Below, piece by piece: positions 43,547-51,769 of a stretch of 55,030 nucleotides of DNA. The stretch covers positions 4,683-59,712 of the forward strand of contig VEPI01000062.1 of assembly GCA_012026935.1 (NCBI GenBank). The letters are read 5' to 3'. Source of the DNA: Melioribacter sp. (GTDB lineage Bacteria > Bacteroidota > Ignavibacteria > Ignavibacteriales > Melioribacteraceae). The position numbers and the translations under genes were made by a program. Below the pieces are notes generated by a model. That model was given only the letters and a program-made list of their open reading frames with translations. It did not search any database and was not told the DNA's origin. Within the stretch, counting starts at the first letter, position 1, and each line of letters opens with the position of its first letter.

Positions 43547-44764
43547 TTAAAATAAAAACTTTAAGCCAAAACCCACAGAAATCTTAGTTCTAAATTCGTT
43601 TGCAAGATATTCCTCTCGACTGTAATCACCGGAAATACTTAAAATAAACTTTCTGCTAAGTTTGTTTTGATATTCTATACCGAGCTTATCGGATTTCAAC
43701 CAATTTCCGAGAAGGTCAACGGAATTTTCTTCAGGTGAAATTCCTGTGCCTGCAGAGAGAGACAAGTAATCATCGGCGCCCGATAAATAATATCTAATAA
43801 TTAACGAATATGAGTGAGAGGCCTTTTCAACTTGTGGAGTTATAAATGTTCTAAACGAGAACCAATAATTACCCCAATATTTCCCAAGAGCGAAAGTATA
43901 GATCCATGTATCGCTTGAGTATTTTAACAGCCGAAATCCGCCGTCAATTTCAAAACTAATGGGCAGGCTAAAATATAATGATGCGCCGTAGCGCTGCTTT
44001 GGAAATATTCCATCCTTTGAATAACCAAAATTTAGATATGAATAAATACCCGGTGCAAAACCCGGGTACATATCAATTTCATATTGTGTGCCGTTGTTTT
44101 CAAATCTTCGCGCAAAGTTTACTCTAAAAATAGTTGTACCGAAAAAAAGCCTTCTTGAATAACTAAGCGATCCAAGCTGCCATGGATCGAATGTTTTGTC
44201 AAATTTTTCATATTGATATGTAACACCAATTGAATTTATTCTTGTCTTATCTTTTAGCCGTTCTGCCAAAACTAAAGCTTCTGTATTTGATTTGTCAATC
44301 TTAAATATTTTTTCCAGCGTGAGAAATGCGTCATTGTATCGTTCAAGATCCTCTAATACTATTGCCCGCTTTAATAGAAAATCAGCAGAAGCGGGATATT
44401 TTAAAACACCAAGATTGCAAAATTTTAGAGCGGCACTGGAATTACCTGACCAATATTCTAAATCAATTGCTGCGCTAATAGCATCGCTGTTAGAGGAATC
44501 TTTTTTTATAACATTATTAAAAATTACTCTAGCAGAATCATAGATATTATCCCACGTATAAAGTCTGCCGAGAAAAATTGAGATATCTGCATAATCCGGA
44601 CTTTTAGTTAGCGCCTGTTTACAAAGTTGTCTGGCAAGGTTTCTGTCTTTCAGATTGAAAGCAGCATCTTTCGCCTTAACAAAAAGTTCATCTGTAGTAA
44701 GCTGAGTTTGCGCCAGTAAACTTATATTCACCAGAAAAACAAGAAACATCAGAATCCACCGCAC
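43547..44764 (-). CDS. TPR plus YaiO-family outer-membrane beta-barrel protein
   Basis: An outer-membrane protein of 405 aa with a signal peptide, a periplasmic TPR region (about 20-175) and a C-terminal YaiO-like barrel (about 180-405, starting SIGVTYQYEKFDKTFDPWQLGSLSYSRRLFFGTT and ending LKFLF). TPR plus barrel is the layout of polysaccharide export porins such as PgaA/BcsC, so it is the likely exit channel for the glycan. The longest frame starts at ATG 44809 with no ribosome-binding site. GTG 44764 has AAGGAG (44771-44776) six bases upstream and puts the signal peptide at the N-terminus, so it is preferred. Confidence 0.85.
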   Translation of the reverse strand: MRWILMFLVFLVNISLLAQTQLTTDELFVKAKDAAFNLKDRNLARQLCKQALTKSPDYADISIFLGRLYTWDNIYDSARVIFNNVIKKDSSNSDAISAAIDLEYWSGNSSAALKFCNLGVLKYPASADFLLKRAIVLEDLERYNDAFLTLEKIFKIDKSNTEALVLAERLKDKTRINSIGVTYQYEKFDKTFDPWQLGSLSYSRRLFFGTTIFRVNFARRFENNGTQYEIDMYPGFAPGIYSYLNFGYSKDGIFPKQRYGASLYFSLPISFEIDGGFRLLKYSSDTWIYTFALGKYWGNYWFSFRTFITPQVEKASHSYSLIIRYYLSGADDYLSLSAGTGISPEENSVDLLGNWLKSDKLGIEYQNKLSRKFILSISGDYSREEYLANEFRTKISVGFGLKFLF

Positions 44765-44953
44765 CGACTTCTCCTTATTTAATTTGCCGCAAGAGTTTAT
44801 TATGCTCATAATAAATATTTTAATTGTACTTTCAAATAGCGCACTTCAAAAACAGAAAATATTTTATCAATTATAAGTATAATAATATTTTCTAAGCTAT
44901 ATTAATAACAAAATCATTGCAATTATGATCAATAAATAATATCGGAACGCTAA

Positions 44954-46078
44954 ATGAGTTTTAGTAAAAAATATTTTTCGCTTAGTTTCAAAAGCCTTTT
45001 ATTGTTATTGCTTTTTTGGCTTATGAGCGGTTATGTGTTGGGAACAGCCTTATTAATTGGTCCTGTCCGTTGGATTGCCGATTATTCAAAAATGCAGAGT
45101 TGGCCGCAGTCTACTGAAGATATTGTAGTAAAGATTGTAATGGTGATTCTTGTAATTCTTTCTTTTATTATTTCATTATTTATTACACGATCTTTTTTAA
45201 GGTCGGACAATATTTTCAAACGAATAATTCTTTTCATTTTACCGTTAATTCTTTCTGCGGGAGCTGTTTGGTTATGGATGAATCCAAGCTTAATGCAAAA
45301 GGAAAGCAACATAAGTGAAACAATTGCGAAAAACGGGTCTGAGTTTGTCTTCGGTTCATTTCCGGAAGAGGCGAAAATAAGATTATTGAAAGAGAAGAAC
45401 TTTACAGCCATCATAAGTTTAATGCATGAAGCGGTTGTTCCGTTTGAACCAAAATTAATTAAAGAGGAAAAAGAATCTTGTAAAAATGTTGGTATTGAAA
45501 TAATCAACATTCCAATGCTTCCGTGGATAAGTGAGAACAAAGAAGCTCTAAACCGGTTAAAAGATTTAGCACTTCACAAACCCGGTAAATATTATGTTCA
45601 TTGTTATTTAGGGAAAGACCGAGTTAACATTGCAAAAAGAGTTATTGAAACATCAAACCAAACAGCGGCAATAAACTCCGAACTTAAAACTAGATCAATT
45701 GAGGACCTTGAAGAATTTGAAAGAGGAGCCGTAATTAAATTAGAAAAAGATGTTTATTTTACCCCATTTCCAACCGACGACGAATTCATGGGTTACATTC
45801 TTAATGGCTCGTTTAAAAATGTTGTGTCTCTTTTAGATCCTAAAAACCCAGAAGATTTGATCTTGATTGAGAAAGAAAAAAATTTCTTTGAGACTTTTAA
45901 GATACCCTTTGAAAATTATCCACTTCGTCCCGGCAAAACCAACAAAAGAGAATTAGAAAATGAAATCAAGAAAATCATGAAAACAGATCGTCCCATTCTC
46001 ATTCACGCATTTAAAACTAATTCACCACAATCCGAAATGTTTATCTCGGCTTACAACTCAAGCAAAACACGAAATTAA
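44954..46078 (+). CDS. membrane protein with tandem phosphatase-like domains, one apparently inactive
   Basis: A 374-residue protein with three membrane helices (about 14-36, 59-79, 90-108) followed by two similar halves. Half one (about 120-245) carries HCYLGKDR (216-223), fitting the HCx5R phosphate-binding loop of dual-specificity/tyrosine phosphatases, with an Asp/Pro-containing loop before it. Half two (about 262-374) begins with an alike strand pattern (VYFTPFPTDDEFMGYILNGSFKNVVSLL, compare SEFVFGSFPEEAKIRLLKEKNFTAIISLM), but its loop reads HAFKTNSP (351-358), lacking both Cys and Arg. The soluble part is probably cytoplasmic. It is divergent from the YaiO gene. Confidence 0.78.
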   Translation: MSFSKKYFSLSFKSLLLLLLFWLMSGYVLGTALLIGPVRWIADYSKMQSWPQSTEDIVVKIVMVILVILSFIISLFITRSFLRSDNIFKRIILFILPLILSAGAVWLWMNPSLMQKESNISETIAKNGSEFVFGSFPEEAKIRLLKEKNFTAIISLMHEAVVPFEPKLIKEEKESCKNVGIEIINIPMLPWISENKEALNRLKDLALHKPGKYYVHCYLGKDRVNIAKRVIETSNQTAAINSELKTRSIEDLEEFERGAVIKLEKDVYFTPFPTDDEFMGYILNGSFKNVVSLLDPKNPEDLILIEKEKNFFETFKIPFENYPLRPGKTNKRELENEIKKIMKTDRPILIHAFKTNSPQSEMFISAYNSSKTRN

Positions 46079-46096
46079 TTTTAGACAACGCGCATC

Positions 46097-47536
46097 TTAT
46101 TTGATTAGTAAGGCAACATTTTCGATGTGATAGGTATGCGGAAACATATCAACGGGTCTAAGTCTAATCAATTGATACCCGCCCTCGCAAAGCAATTTTA
46201 CATCTCGTGCCTGAGTAGCGGGATTGCAACTTATATAAACTATTTTTTTAGGATTTAATGTTAAAATATCTTTAACGGTTTTAGGATTCATACCACTCCT
46301 TGGCGGATCGGCGATAATAACATCTGGCAAAGGCAATTTCTTTTCTTCTATTATCGGAAGAAACGATCTGTTCAAATCAGTGAGAATCGGTTCAAAGTTC
46401 AAAACATTGTTTAATGAAACATTTGCCGCTGCATCAGCAAGGGTAGATTCAACATTTTCGAATCCGTAAATCTGAGCAACGTGTTCCGAAATAAAAATTG
46501 GAATTGTCCCAGAGCCGGAATACAAGTCATAAACAACTTCATTACCAGCAAGCTGTGCAAACCCCAAAGCAGTATTAAAAAGTTTCTGTGCTTGAGCAGT
46601 ATTTGTTTGAAAGAAAGAATTAGCACTGATTCTGAATTTCCATTTGCCAATAAAATCATAGATAAATCCGCTCCCAACAGAAACAATCTCATAATCTCCA
46701 TAGGCCACTTGAGATAATTTTTTATTGATGTTAAAAATCAAAGTTGTTACTGACGGAAACGAATTAAGAAGAGATTCTTTATATAACATGAACAAGCGTT
46801 CGTTTTCTTCTGATATCACTAGATTCACCATTATCTCATTGGTCAAAAACGACTGCTTTATTACCAAATTTCGTAAAAAACCGGTATGTTTTTGAGCGGA
46901 ATAGGGTAAAATCTGTTGATTCTTGAAAAACTCCCTTGTGAAGTTTAGTATGTTATTACTGACCTCTGACTGGAGCCAACACTCATTAATATCCAATACT
47001 TTATCAAACAAACCTGGTATATGCAAACCTAATGCGAACGAGCGATCAGGTATTTCCTGCATAAGCGAAATCTCGTCTTCGTTCAACCACCTTTTGTCCG
47101 AAAACGAATATTCCATTTTATTTCTGTAGAAAAAGATTTTGTCTGCTTTTATTATTGGTTGAATTTCTAGATTGTGAAATCCGCCAATCCGCTCAAAAAG
47201 ATCTTTTACTTGTTCTTGTTTGAATTTTATCTGTTGTTCATAATCAAGATCTTGTGCTTTACAACCGCCGCATATTCCAAAATACTTGCATTTTGCATCA
47301 GTACGAAGCGGTGATTTTTTGATAAATGTTTTTACTTTTGCTTCAGCATAGGATTTTCTGATTTTGGTTATTCTTGCAAGAACAACATCGCCGGGAAATG
47401 AGCCATCAACAAAAACAACAAACTTTTTTGGTTCAGCATTATCTAAAGAATTAACTTCTTTGATAATTTTTGCAACCCCTTTTCCCTCAAAGGCATAACC
47501 TGAAATATCTAATTCAAGCAAATCCCCCTTTTTCAT
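46097..47536 (-). CDS. rlmD: 23S rRNA (uracil-C5)-methyltransferase, RlmD/RumA family
   Basis: An iron-sulfur RNA methyltransferase (479 aa). An N-terminal TRAM domain (about 1-65) is followed by the [4Fe-4S] cysteines Cys83, Cys89, Cys92 and Cys186, SAM-binding VVYDLYSGSGTIPIFISEH, ADPPRSGMNPKTV, and the nucleophile Cys437 in YISCNPATQARD. The family makes m5U in 23S rRNA (or tRNA, for TrmA-like members); the exact site cannot be fixed by reading. It overlaps the preceding methyltransferase gene by four bases. Confidence 0.92.
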   Translation of the reverse strand: MKKGDLLELDISGYAFEGKGVAKIIKEVNSLDNAEPKKFVVFVDGSFPGDVVLARITKIRKSYAEAKVKTFIKKSPLRTDAKCKYFGICGGCKAQDLDYEQQIKFKQEQVKDLFERIGGFHNLEIQPIIKADKIFFYRNKMEYSFSDKRWLNEDEISLMQEIPDRSFALGLHIPGLFDKVLDINECWLQSEVSNNILNFTREFFKNQQILPYSAQKHTGFLRNLVIKQSFLTNEIMVNLVISEENERLFMLYKESLLNSFPSVTTLIFNINKKLSQVAYGDYEIVSVGSGFIYDFIGKWKFRISANSFFQTNTAQAQKLFNTALGFAQLAGNEVVYDLYSGSGTIPIFISEHVAQIYGFENVESTLADAAANVSLNNVLNFEPILTDLNRSFLPIIEEKKLPLPDVIIADPPRSGMNPKTVKDILTLNPKKIVYISCNPATQARDVKLLCEGGYQLIRLRPVDMFPHTYHIENVALLIK

Positions 47537-48246
47537 TCGAAACCTCTTTGAAGCAAAAGTGCAACGAAACCAATGTATTTATCGGCGCCCAATTTTAAAT
47601 AAGCATTTGATTCATGACTGATTTTATTGACGAGCTTTTTGTAATAACTTCTTTCTTGTTGAGTCAGTCCGTCCTTGCTGTTTTTAAGTAGAGCTGCATT
47701 TCGTAAATAAAATTCTTTTAGAGTATTTGTAAGATCTACGCTTCCATTTAATGTAAATTTTTTTTCGTGATAGTATTTATTTAGATCACCGCCGAACAAA
47801 GGCAATAGATCCGAGGAATCAAAAATATCTTGAACAAACATTGGAACAACTTTATTTAACATAACAATCTCTCCGACACAGAAATATCCGCCCGGCTTTA
47901 GAATTCGTTTTATTTCCTTTACAATTTTATTTCTTTTAGTAGAAGAAATTGAAGCCTGTGCATAAATAAGATCAAATGAAGAAGTATTAAAATCGGTAGC
48001 GTCAAAACTCATCAACTTAACTTTAATGTTTGATTCCTTTCCTAGAATCAGGTTCGAGTTTAATAATGATTCGTAATCTTTAACGATAATCTCAACATTA
48101 CAATTAAAGCGTTTTGAAATAATTTCTGCGGGAATCTCGCTTGCGGATCCAATTACTAAAGCGGTCTTAATTTCAGAGATTAAATTTTTTCGAAGGAAAT
48201 TAATTTGTTTATCTAATCCAGGCAGAAGAATTGTTTTTGTGTTCAT
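47533..48246 (-). CDS. class I SAM-dependent methyltransferase
   Basis: A 237-residue soluble methyltransferase. TALVIGSASEIPAEII corresponds to motif I (GxSxxxP, less Gly-rich than usual), VKLMSFDATDF to the acidic strand end, FDLIYAQASIS to motif IV and RILKPGGYFCVGEIV to the post-IV motif typical of UbiE/Methyltransf_11 proteins. Substrate unknown. The start is immediately after the upstream gene's stop, and the end overlaps rlmD, forming a tightly coupled three-gene run. Confidence 0.82.
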   Translation of the reverse strand: MNTKTILLPGLDKQINFLRKNLISEIKTALVIGSASEIPAEIISKRFNCNVEIIVKDYESLLNSNLILGKESNIKVKLMSFDATDFNTSSFDLIYAQASISSTKRNKIVKEIKRILKPGGYFCVGEIVMLNKVVPMFVQDIFDSSDLLPLFGGDLNKYYHEKKFTLNGSVDLTNTLKEFYLRNAALLKNSKDGLTQQERSYYKKLVNKISHESNAYLKLGADKYIGFVALLLQRGFE

Positions 48247-49455
48247 CTATTTTATCAGCATCATTTTTTTTGTCTGTATAAAGTTACCAACTTTTAACTG
48301 ATAAAAATAAACTCCGCTTGGAAATTGGGAATTCCCAATTAGAAATTGCGAATTATAAATCCCGGCAGGCAGATATTCATTTACAAGAATCGCAATCTCT
48401 CTCCCCATTAAATCATAAATTTTCAGCGAAACATAACCGGCAAAAGGTAGTTTATAAGTGATTGTTGTAGATGGATTAAATGGGTTTGGATAATTCTGCT
48501 TTAGTTCAAAGCTTAATGGGAGTTCCTGTTTAACAACAGTTGCCCCGACTCCAAAATCAAAGTCTGCAAATACAGGCAGATGATCAGATGCATTTTTTAG
48601 CGATGTCCCAATTGATGCGTCATTTAAAAACCAACTGTTGGAACCACTAGTAATTGATTTATTGAAATGATTGCCGTCATCGTTACCAAAAATTTTTAAG
48701 GAACCGGTTTTATAATCAATACCTCCGGGGATCTGAAGTGAAGGAGAAATTAGAATCATATCTAATCGAGTATCTAAATCGGAAGTGGAATAAGTTGAAG
48801 CAGAGGCAAGTTGATAGTTATTACTCCAATTACCCGCTAAATTTAACACATCAATGAAATATCCTGGAGACGATTTATCTATTAGTTTTTGGAAAGCAGA
48901 TTCAGTTGATTTGAAAATGTTGAAATCACCACAAACAAGATAGTTCGATTTGCTGTTTAACTGTAGTGTCCGATTTCTAAGATCATTAACGGAGTTTGCT
49001 CTTCGAGTTGAATCTTCGGGATAAGCCTTTAGGTGTACACCAAAAATTGTTAATGTGTCATTGGTAATTTTATGTACAAAAGTAAACTCTGCAATAGGCC
49101 TCGGATCGGACGAAATTATTTTTGCAGGACTTATATATGTTAAGAGTGAATCAATATAGAAAACCGCGCACTCATTTCCCGTCCCCCAGTTGATGTTAAC
49201 TTCGGTTGATGCCTTATATTTTGTATTTAATACATTATTGAGAAATTGAGTAACCGCGCTCGAACCGTCTAGCTCAACTGTTAACAAAATTGTTGGTTTT
49301 ATCTGGTTTAAAACAATTTTTAGATCAGCCTCTGCATTATTGTATGCCGGAAAACGGTGTACATTGTACGCCATAACCCGCACCTGCTGTTGAGCAAATG
49401 AACTTATTGCAATTAATAAGAACAAAGATATTTTTGTTATTCGAGACATAATCAT
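48247..49455 (-). CDS. T9SS-sorted endonuclease/exonuclease/phosphatase-family protein
   Basis: A 402-residue secreted protein. A signal peptide (ends SFAQQ, about 22) is followed by an EEP-fold domain (about 24-305: RVMAYNVHRF, VELDGSSAV, VHLKAYPED, VCGDFNIF, SDHLPVFADFDF), the DNase I/sphingomyelinase/phosphatase superfamily, with the catalytic Asp/Asn and terminal SDH present. The C-terminus (about 315-402: NYPNPFNPSTTITYKLP ... KKMMLIK) is a T9SS type-A sorting domain. It probably acts outside the cell, for instance in nutrient scavenging from DNA or phosphoesters. First gene of the run with the two methyltransferases. Confidence 0.9.
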   Translation of the reverse strand: MIMSRITKISLFLLIAISSFAQQQVRVMAYNVHRFPAYNNAEADLKIVLNQIKPTILLTVELDGSSAVTQFLNNVLNTKYKASTEVNINWGTGNECAVFYIDSLLTYISPAKIISSDPRPIAEFTFVHKITNDTLTIFGVHLKAYPEDSTRRANSVNDLRNRTLQLNSKSNYLVCGDFNIFKSTESAFQKLIDKSSPGYFIDVLNLAGNWSNNYQLASASTYSTSDLDTRLDMILISPSLQIPGGIDYKTGSLKIFGNDDGNHFNKSITSGSNSWFLNDASIGTSLKNASDHLPVFADFDFGVGATVVKQELPLSFELKQNYPNPFNPSTTITYKLPFAGYVSLKIYDLMGREIAILVNEYLPAGIYNSQFLIGNSQFPSGVYFYQLKVGNFIQTKKMMLIK

Positions 49456-49561
49456 ATACCAGATTAACTTTTTATTACTTGAAAAAGAAATCTAAAACAC
49501 AAATTCCTTATTTTGATTGTGAAAATATAAGTACACTTGAATTTAAATCAGATAAAAATTT

Positions 49562-50143
49562 ATGAAACTGCGGCACTATCTTTTTGTTATAATTCTATTC
49601 TGGGGCTGCAAAGAAAAACTGCCCGTTATAGAAAAATTCGGAGAGACAAGTTACAAACTTGTTGATCAGAATAATAAAGAAGAAATTTTCCCGGATTTTG
49701 TAAAGGACAAGATTGTAATTATGAATTACATCTTTACAAATTGTCCGGATATTTGCCCGCTTAGTACAAACAACATGCGATTGATACAAGAGAGACTAAA
49801 AAAAGAAAAGATAGATAATGTTCAATTTGTCTCGCTCAGCTTTGATCCGGAATTTGATACTCCGGAAGTACTTAGAAAATTTGCCGATATAAGAAATTTG
49901 GATTTGTCTAATTGGACGTTTCTTACGGGAGACAAATCCACAACAAACTCTGTGATAAAGCAAGTTGGAGTGTTGGCGGTTCCAAGCGATTCTACGGTTT
50001 TCAAGAACGGCAGAAAAATTTATTACTATGTACACACAGACAGAATACAATTGATAGACCCGGAAGGAAGAATCAGAAAAAATTATAAGGGTAGCACAAT
50101 TAATGTTGATGAAATTGTTTCCGATATTAAAAAACTACAATAA
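49562..50143 (+). CDS. SCO family copper-binding lipoprotein
   Basis: A SCO1/SenC/PrrC-type thioredoxin-fold protein (193 aa), which delivers copper to the CuA site of cytochrome oxidase. Lipobox FWGC (Cys16); copper-binding Cys61-x3-Cys65 in NCPDICP; distal His158 in YYYVHTDRIQLID. All three ligands are in place. It is followed 41 bp later by a PCu(A)C chaperone, a pairing typical of CuA assembly. Periplasmic face of the inner membrane. Confidence 0.94.
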   Translation: MKLRHYLFVIILFWGCKEKLPVIEKFGETSYKLVDQNNKEEIFPDFVKDKIVIMNYIFTNCPDICPLSTNNMRLIQERLKKEKIDNVQFVSLSFDPEFDTPEVLRKFADIRNLDLSNWTFLTGDKSTTNSVIKQVGVLAVPSDSTVFKNGRKIYYYVHTDRIQLIDPEGRIRKNYKGSTINVDEIVSDIKKLQ

Positions 50144-50184
50144 TAAAATATTCAATAGCTGAAAATGATCTTAAGAAAGAAAAA

Positions 50185-50655
50185 ATGAAAAGAAGATTGT
50201 TAATAATTATCGTAATAATATTTGCTTTTAACTTGGTAACACCAACACAGCAACAAAAGTCTAATAATTCTGATATTCAGATTCAAAAAGCCTGGGCAAG
50301 GCCGGCGGCTAAATATGCCAACTCAGCCTTTTATTTTGTTCTTGAGAATAACAGCAGCAGGACAGATACGCTGCTTGGCGCAGAAACAAAAATTTCAGAA
50401 GAGGCGGAAATTCATGAATCATATAAAAAAGATAATGACAGAATGGGTATGCGTCCGGCGGGTAAAATTGCAATCAAACCAAAATCCAAATTTGAATTTA
50501 AACCGGGCGGATTTCATGTTATGCTTTTAGGTGTTGAGAAAGATCTACATATTGGAGATAAAATTGAGGTGGTGCTTAGATTAAAATATGCAGGGAAAAT
50601 AAAAGCTCAAGCCGAAGTGCGCGATATGCCAATGACGAAAGAAATGAAACAATAG
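50185..50655 (+). CDS. periplasmic copper chaperone PCu(A)C
   Basis: A DUF461/PCu(A)C family protein (156 aa) with a signal peptide (about 1-22). The metal-binding residues His77 (AEIHES), Met87/Met89 (RMGM), His111 and Met113 (GFHVML) match the HxnMx21-22HxM copper(I) motif. It works with SCO proteins to load the CuA centre. It is in operon with the SCO gene upstream. Confidence 0.93.
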   Translation: MKRRLLIIIVIIFAFNLVTPTQQQKSNNSDIQIQKAWARPAAKYANSAFYFVLENNSSRTDTLLGAETKISEEAEIHESYKKDNDRMGMRPAGKIAIKPKSKFEFKPGGFHVMLLGVEKDLHIGDKIEVVLRLKYAGKIKAQAEVRDMPMTKEMKQ

Positions 50656-50683
50656 ATTGCTAATCACCCACACCGTTATTTAA

Positions 50684-50884
50684 TTAACCAGGATTGTTAT
50701 TTTCATTGCTGTTAATTTCACTTTCCTCGGCGTTACTTTTAAATCTTCCGGCTTTTTTTAATGAGTCTTTCAATAAATATTCGATCTGACCATTGATGCT
50801 TCGTAATTCATCTGCCGCCCATTTTTCAAGGGCGGCATATATATTATCATCTATTCTTAGTAAAAACTTTTTCTTTTCAGCCAT
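50684..50884 (-). CDS. Arc-type ribbon-helix-helix DNA-binding protein
   Basis: A 66-residue protein. [43 protein letters not shown] reads as a ribbon strand plus two helices of the Arc/MetJ family, with a disordered Asn/Glu/Ser-rich tail. No toxin gene is adjacent. It is the last gene of a minus-strand run with SPFH, GIY-YIG-like and beta-rich protein genes, and could be the autorepressor of that run. Confidence 0.85.
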   Translation of the reverse strand: MAEKKKFLLRIDDNIYAALEKWAADELRSINGQIEYLLKDSLKKAGRFKSNAEESEINSNENNNPG

Positions 50885-50908
50885 CTCTGCCTTCTTTAGA
50901 ATCCGAGC

Positions 50909-51421
50909 TTATGAACTGTGCGCTCGTTGCTTCTGCTCTAGTATAATTATATATGCAAGCATAATTATCCAAGGATATTTATCAATCACTTCCGCTCTTT
51001 TCTCAATTGTTATCTCAGCTTTATCGCCCCACGAAATTTTGTTCAATTTAATCCGCATGTAGGAATCACCTTGTTCGTTGGTAATTTCACAAAATCCCTT
51101 GAAAAGATGCGGTACTATTTTTAAGCTCTCTCCCTTTGGCAGAGAGAGAGTTCCTTTACTTCTAAGACCATCTCTTTTAAAACTTGCAATCGGCATTTCA
51201 TAGCCCGCTTCGCGCACTTCCAAAATCGTTCTCCAACAACTTGGTTTGTATATTTCCCAGTTTTTATTTTGGAGAGTAACGCTCCACAGCATTCCAAAGA
51301 AACCCTTTTGCTGGATGGAACCGATCAATACGTCATTTGCTTTGAGCTCGTGAAATCTTTTAAAAACAGACGGCTGGAAAAAACGAAGAGTCTCGCCGAT
51401 ATAATCCGAAATAGTTTTCAT
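50909..51421 (-). CDS. hypothetical beta-rich protein in SPFH operon
   Basis: A 170-residue protein of unknown function. The centre consists of short alternating beta strands (WEIYKPSCWRTILEVRE, MPIASFKRD, KGTLSLPKGESLKIVPHL, GFCEITNEQGDSYMRIKL), a pattern like tubby/LURP-one-like phospholipid-binding barrels. A hydrophobic stretch (WIIMLAYIIIL, about 151-161) near the C-terminus may anchor it to the membrane. It is 24 bp from the Arc gene and 13 bp from the GIY-YIG-like gene, so it is in the same operon as the membrane-organising SPFH protein. The fold suggestion is only inference. Confidence 0.65.
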   Translation of the reverse strand: MKTISDYIGETLRFFQPSVFKRFHELKANDVLIGSIQQKGFFGMLWSVTLQNKNWEIYKPSCWRTILEVREAGYEMPIASFKRDGLRSKGTLSLPKGESLKIVPHLFKGFCEITNEQGDSYMRIKLNKISWGDKAEITIEKRAEVIDKYPWIIMLAYIIILEQKQRAHSS

Positions 51422-51434
51422 ATCCTAAACGCTT

Positions 51435-51731
51435 TTATTTTATTAATTGATGTATTAAGTCGTTCCATCCCGGATTCATTTTTTCTACTAACTTATTTTT
51501 CTCATTTCTTTTCAAATTTCTAATCTCTTTCTCACGCTCAATAGCCGAACTGATATCGCCGGCAACTTCGTAATAAATAAGTTTGTTAACTTTTTGCTGT
51601 TGTGTAAATCCTTCAATTAGACTGCTGGTATGTGCAAAAGTTTGAATTGCCCTATCGTTGATCATATCAACATAAATAGTCTTATTGTTCCGGTTTGTGA
51701 GCATATAGACGTAATAATTTTCATTAGCCAT
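51435..51731 (-). CDS. GIY-YIG-family protein with degenerate active site
   Basis: A 98-residue single-domain GIY-YIG protein. The N-terminus ENYYVYMLTNRNNKTIYV is the usual strand pair of UPF0213/YhbQ-like members. The following positions, normally YxGxTxDLxxRxxxH, read YVDMINDRAIQTFAH, losing the Gly and the catalytic Arg. The metal-binding Glu (AIEREKEIR) and the C-terminal NPxWxDL (NPGWNDL) remain. Nuclease activity is thus doubtful. The longest frame starts at 51752; ATG 51731 (MANENYYVYM) matches family length and is preferred. Confidence 0.78.
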   Translation of the reverse strand: MANENYYVYMLTNRNNKTIYVDMINDRAIQTFAHTSSLIEGFTQQQKVNKLIYYEVAGDISSAIEREKEIRNLKRNEKNKLVEKMNPGWNDLIHQLIK

Positions 51732-51769
51732 TGACAAAAACCTTCTGTACAACTTTAAAAGATTTATTA

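Noticed and set aside
45082-45540. 152-codon open frame antisense to the phosphatase-like gene
   Set aside because: Shadow of the real gene; no motif.
50684-50884. Arc-type protein as the antitoxin of a toxin-antitoxin pair
   Set aside because: The neighbour is a 170-residue beta-rich protein, not a recognisable RelE, PIN or MazF toxin; operon membership with SPFH fits better.
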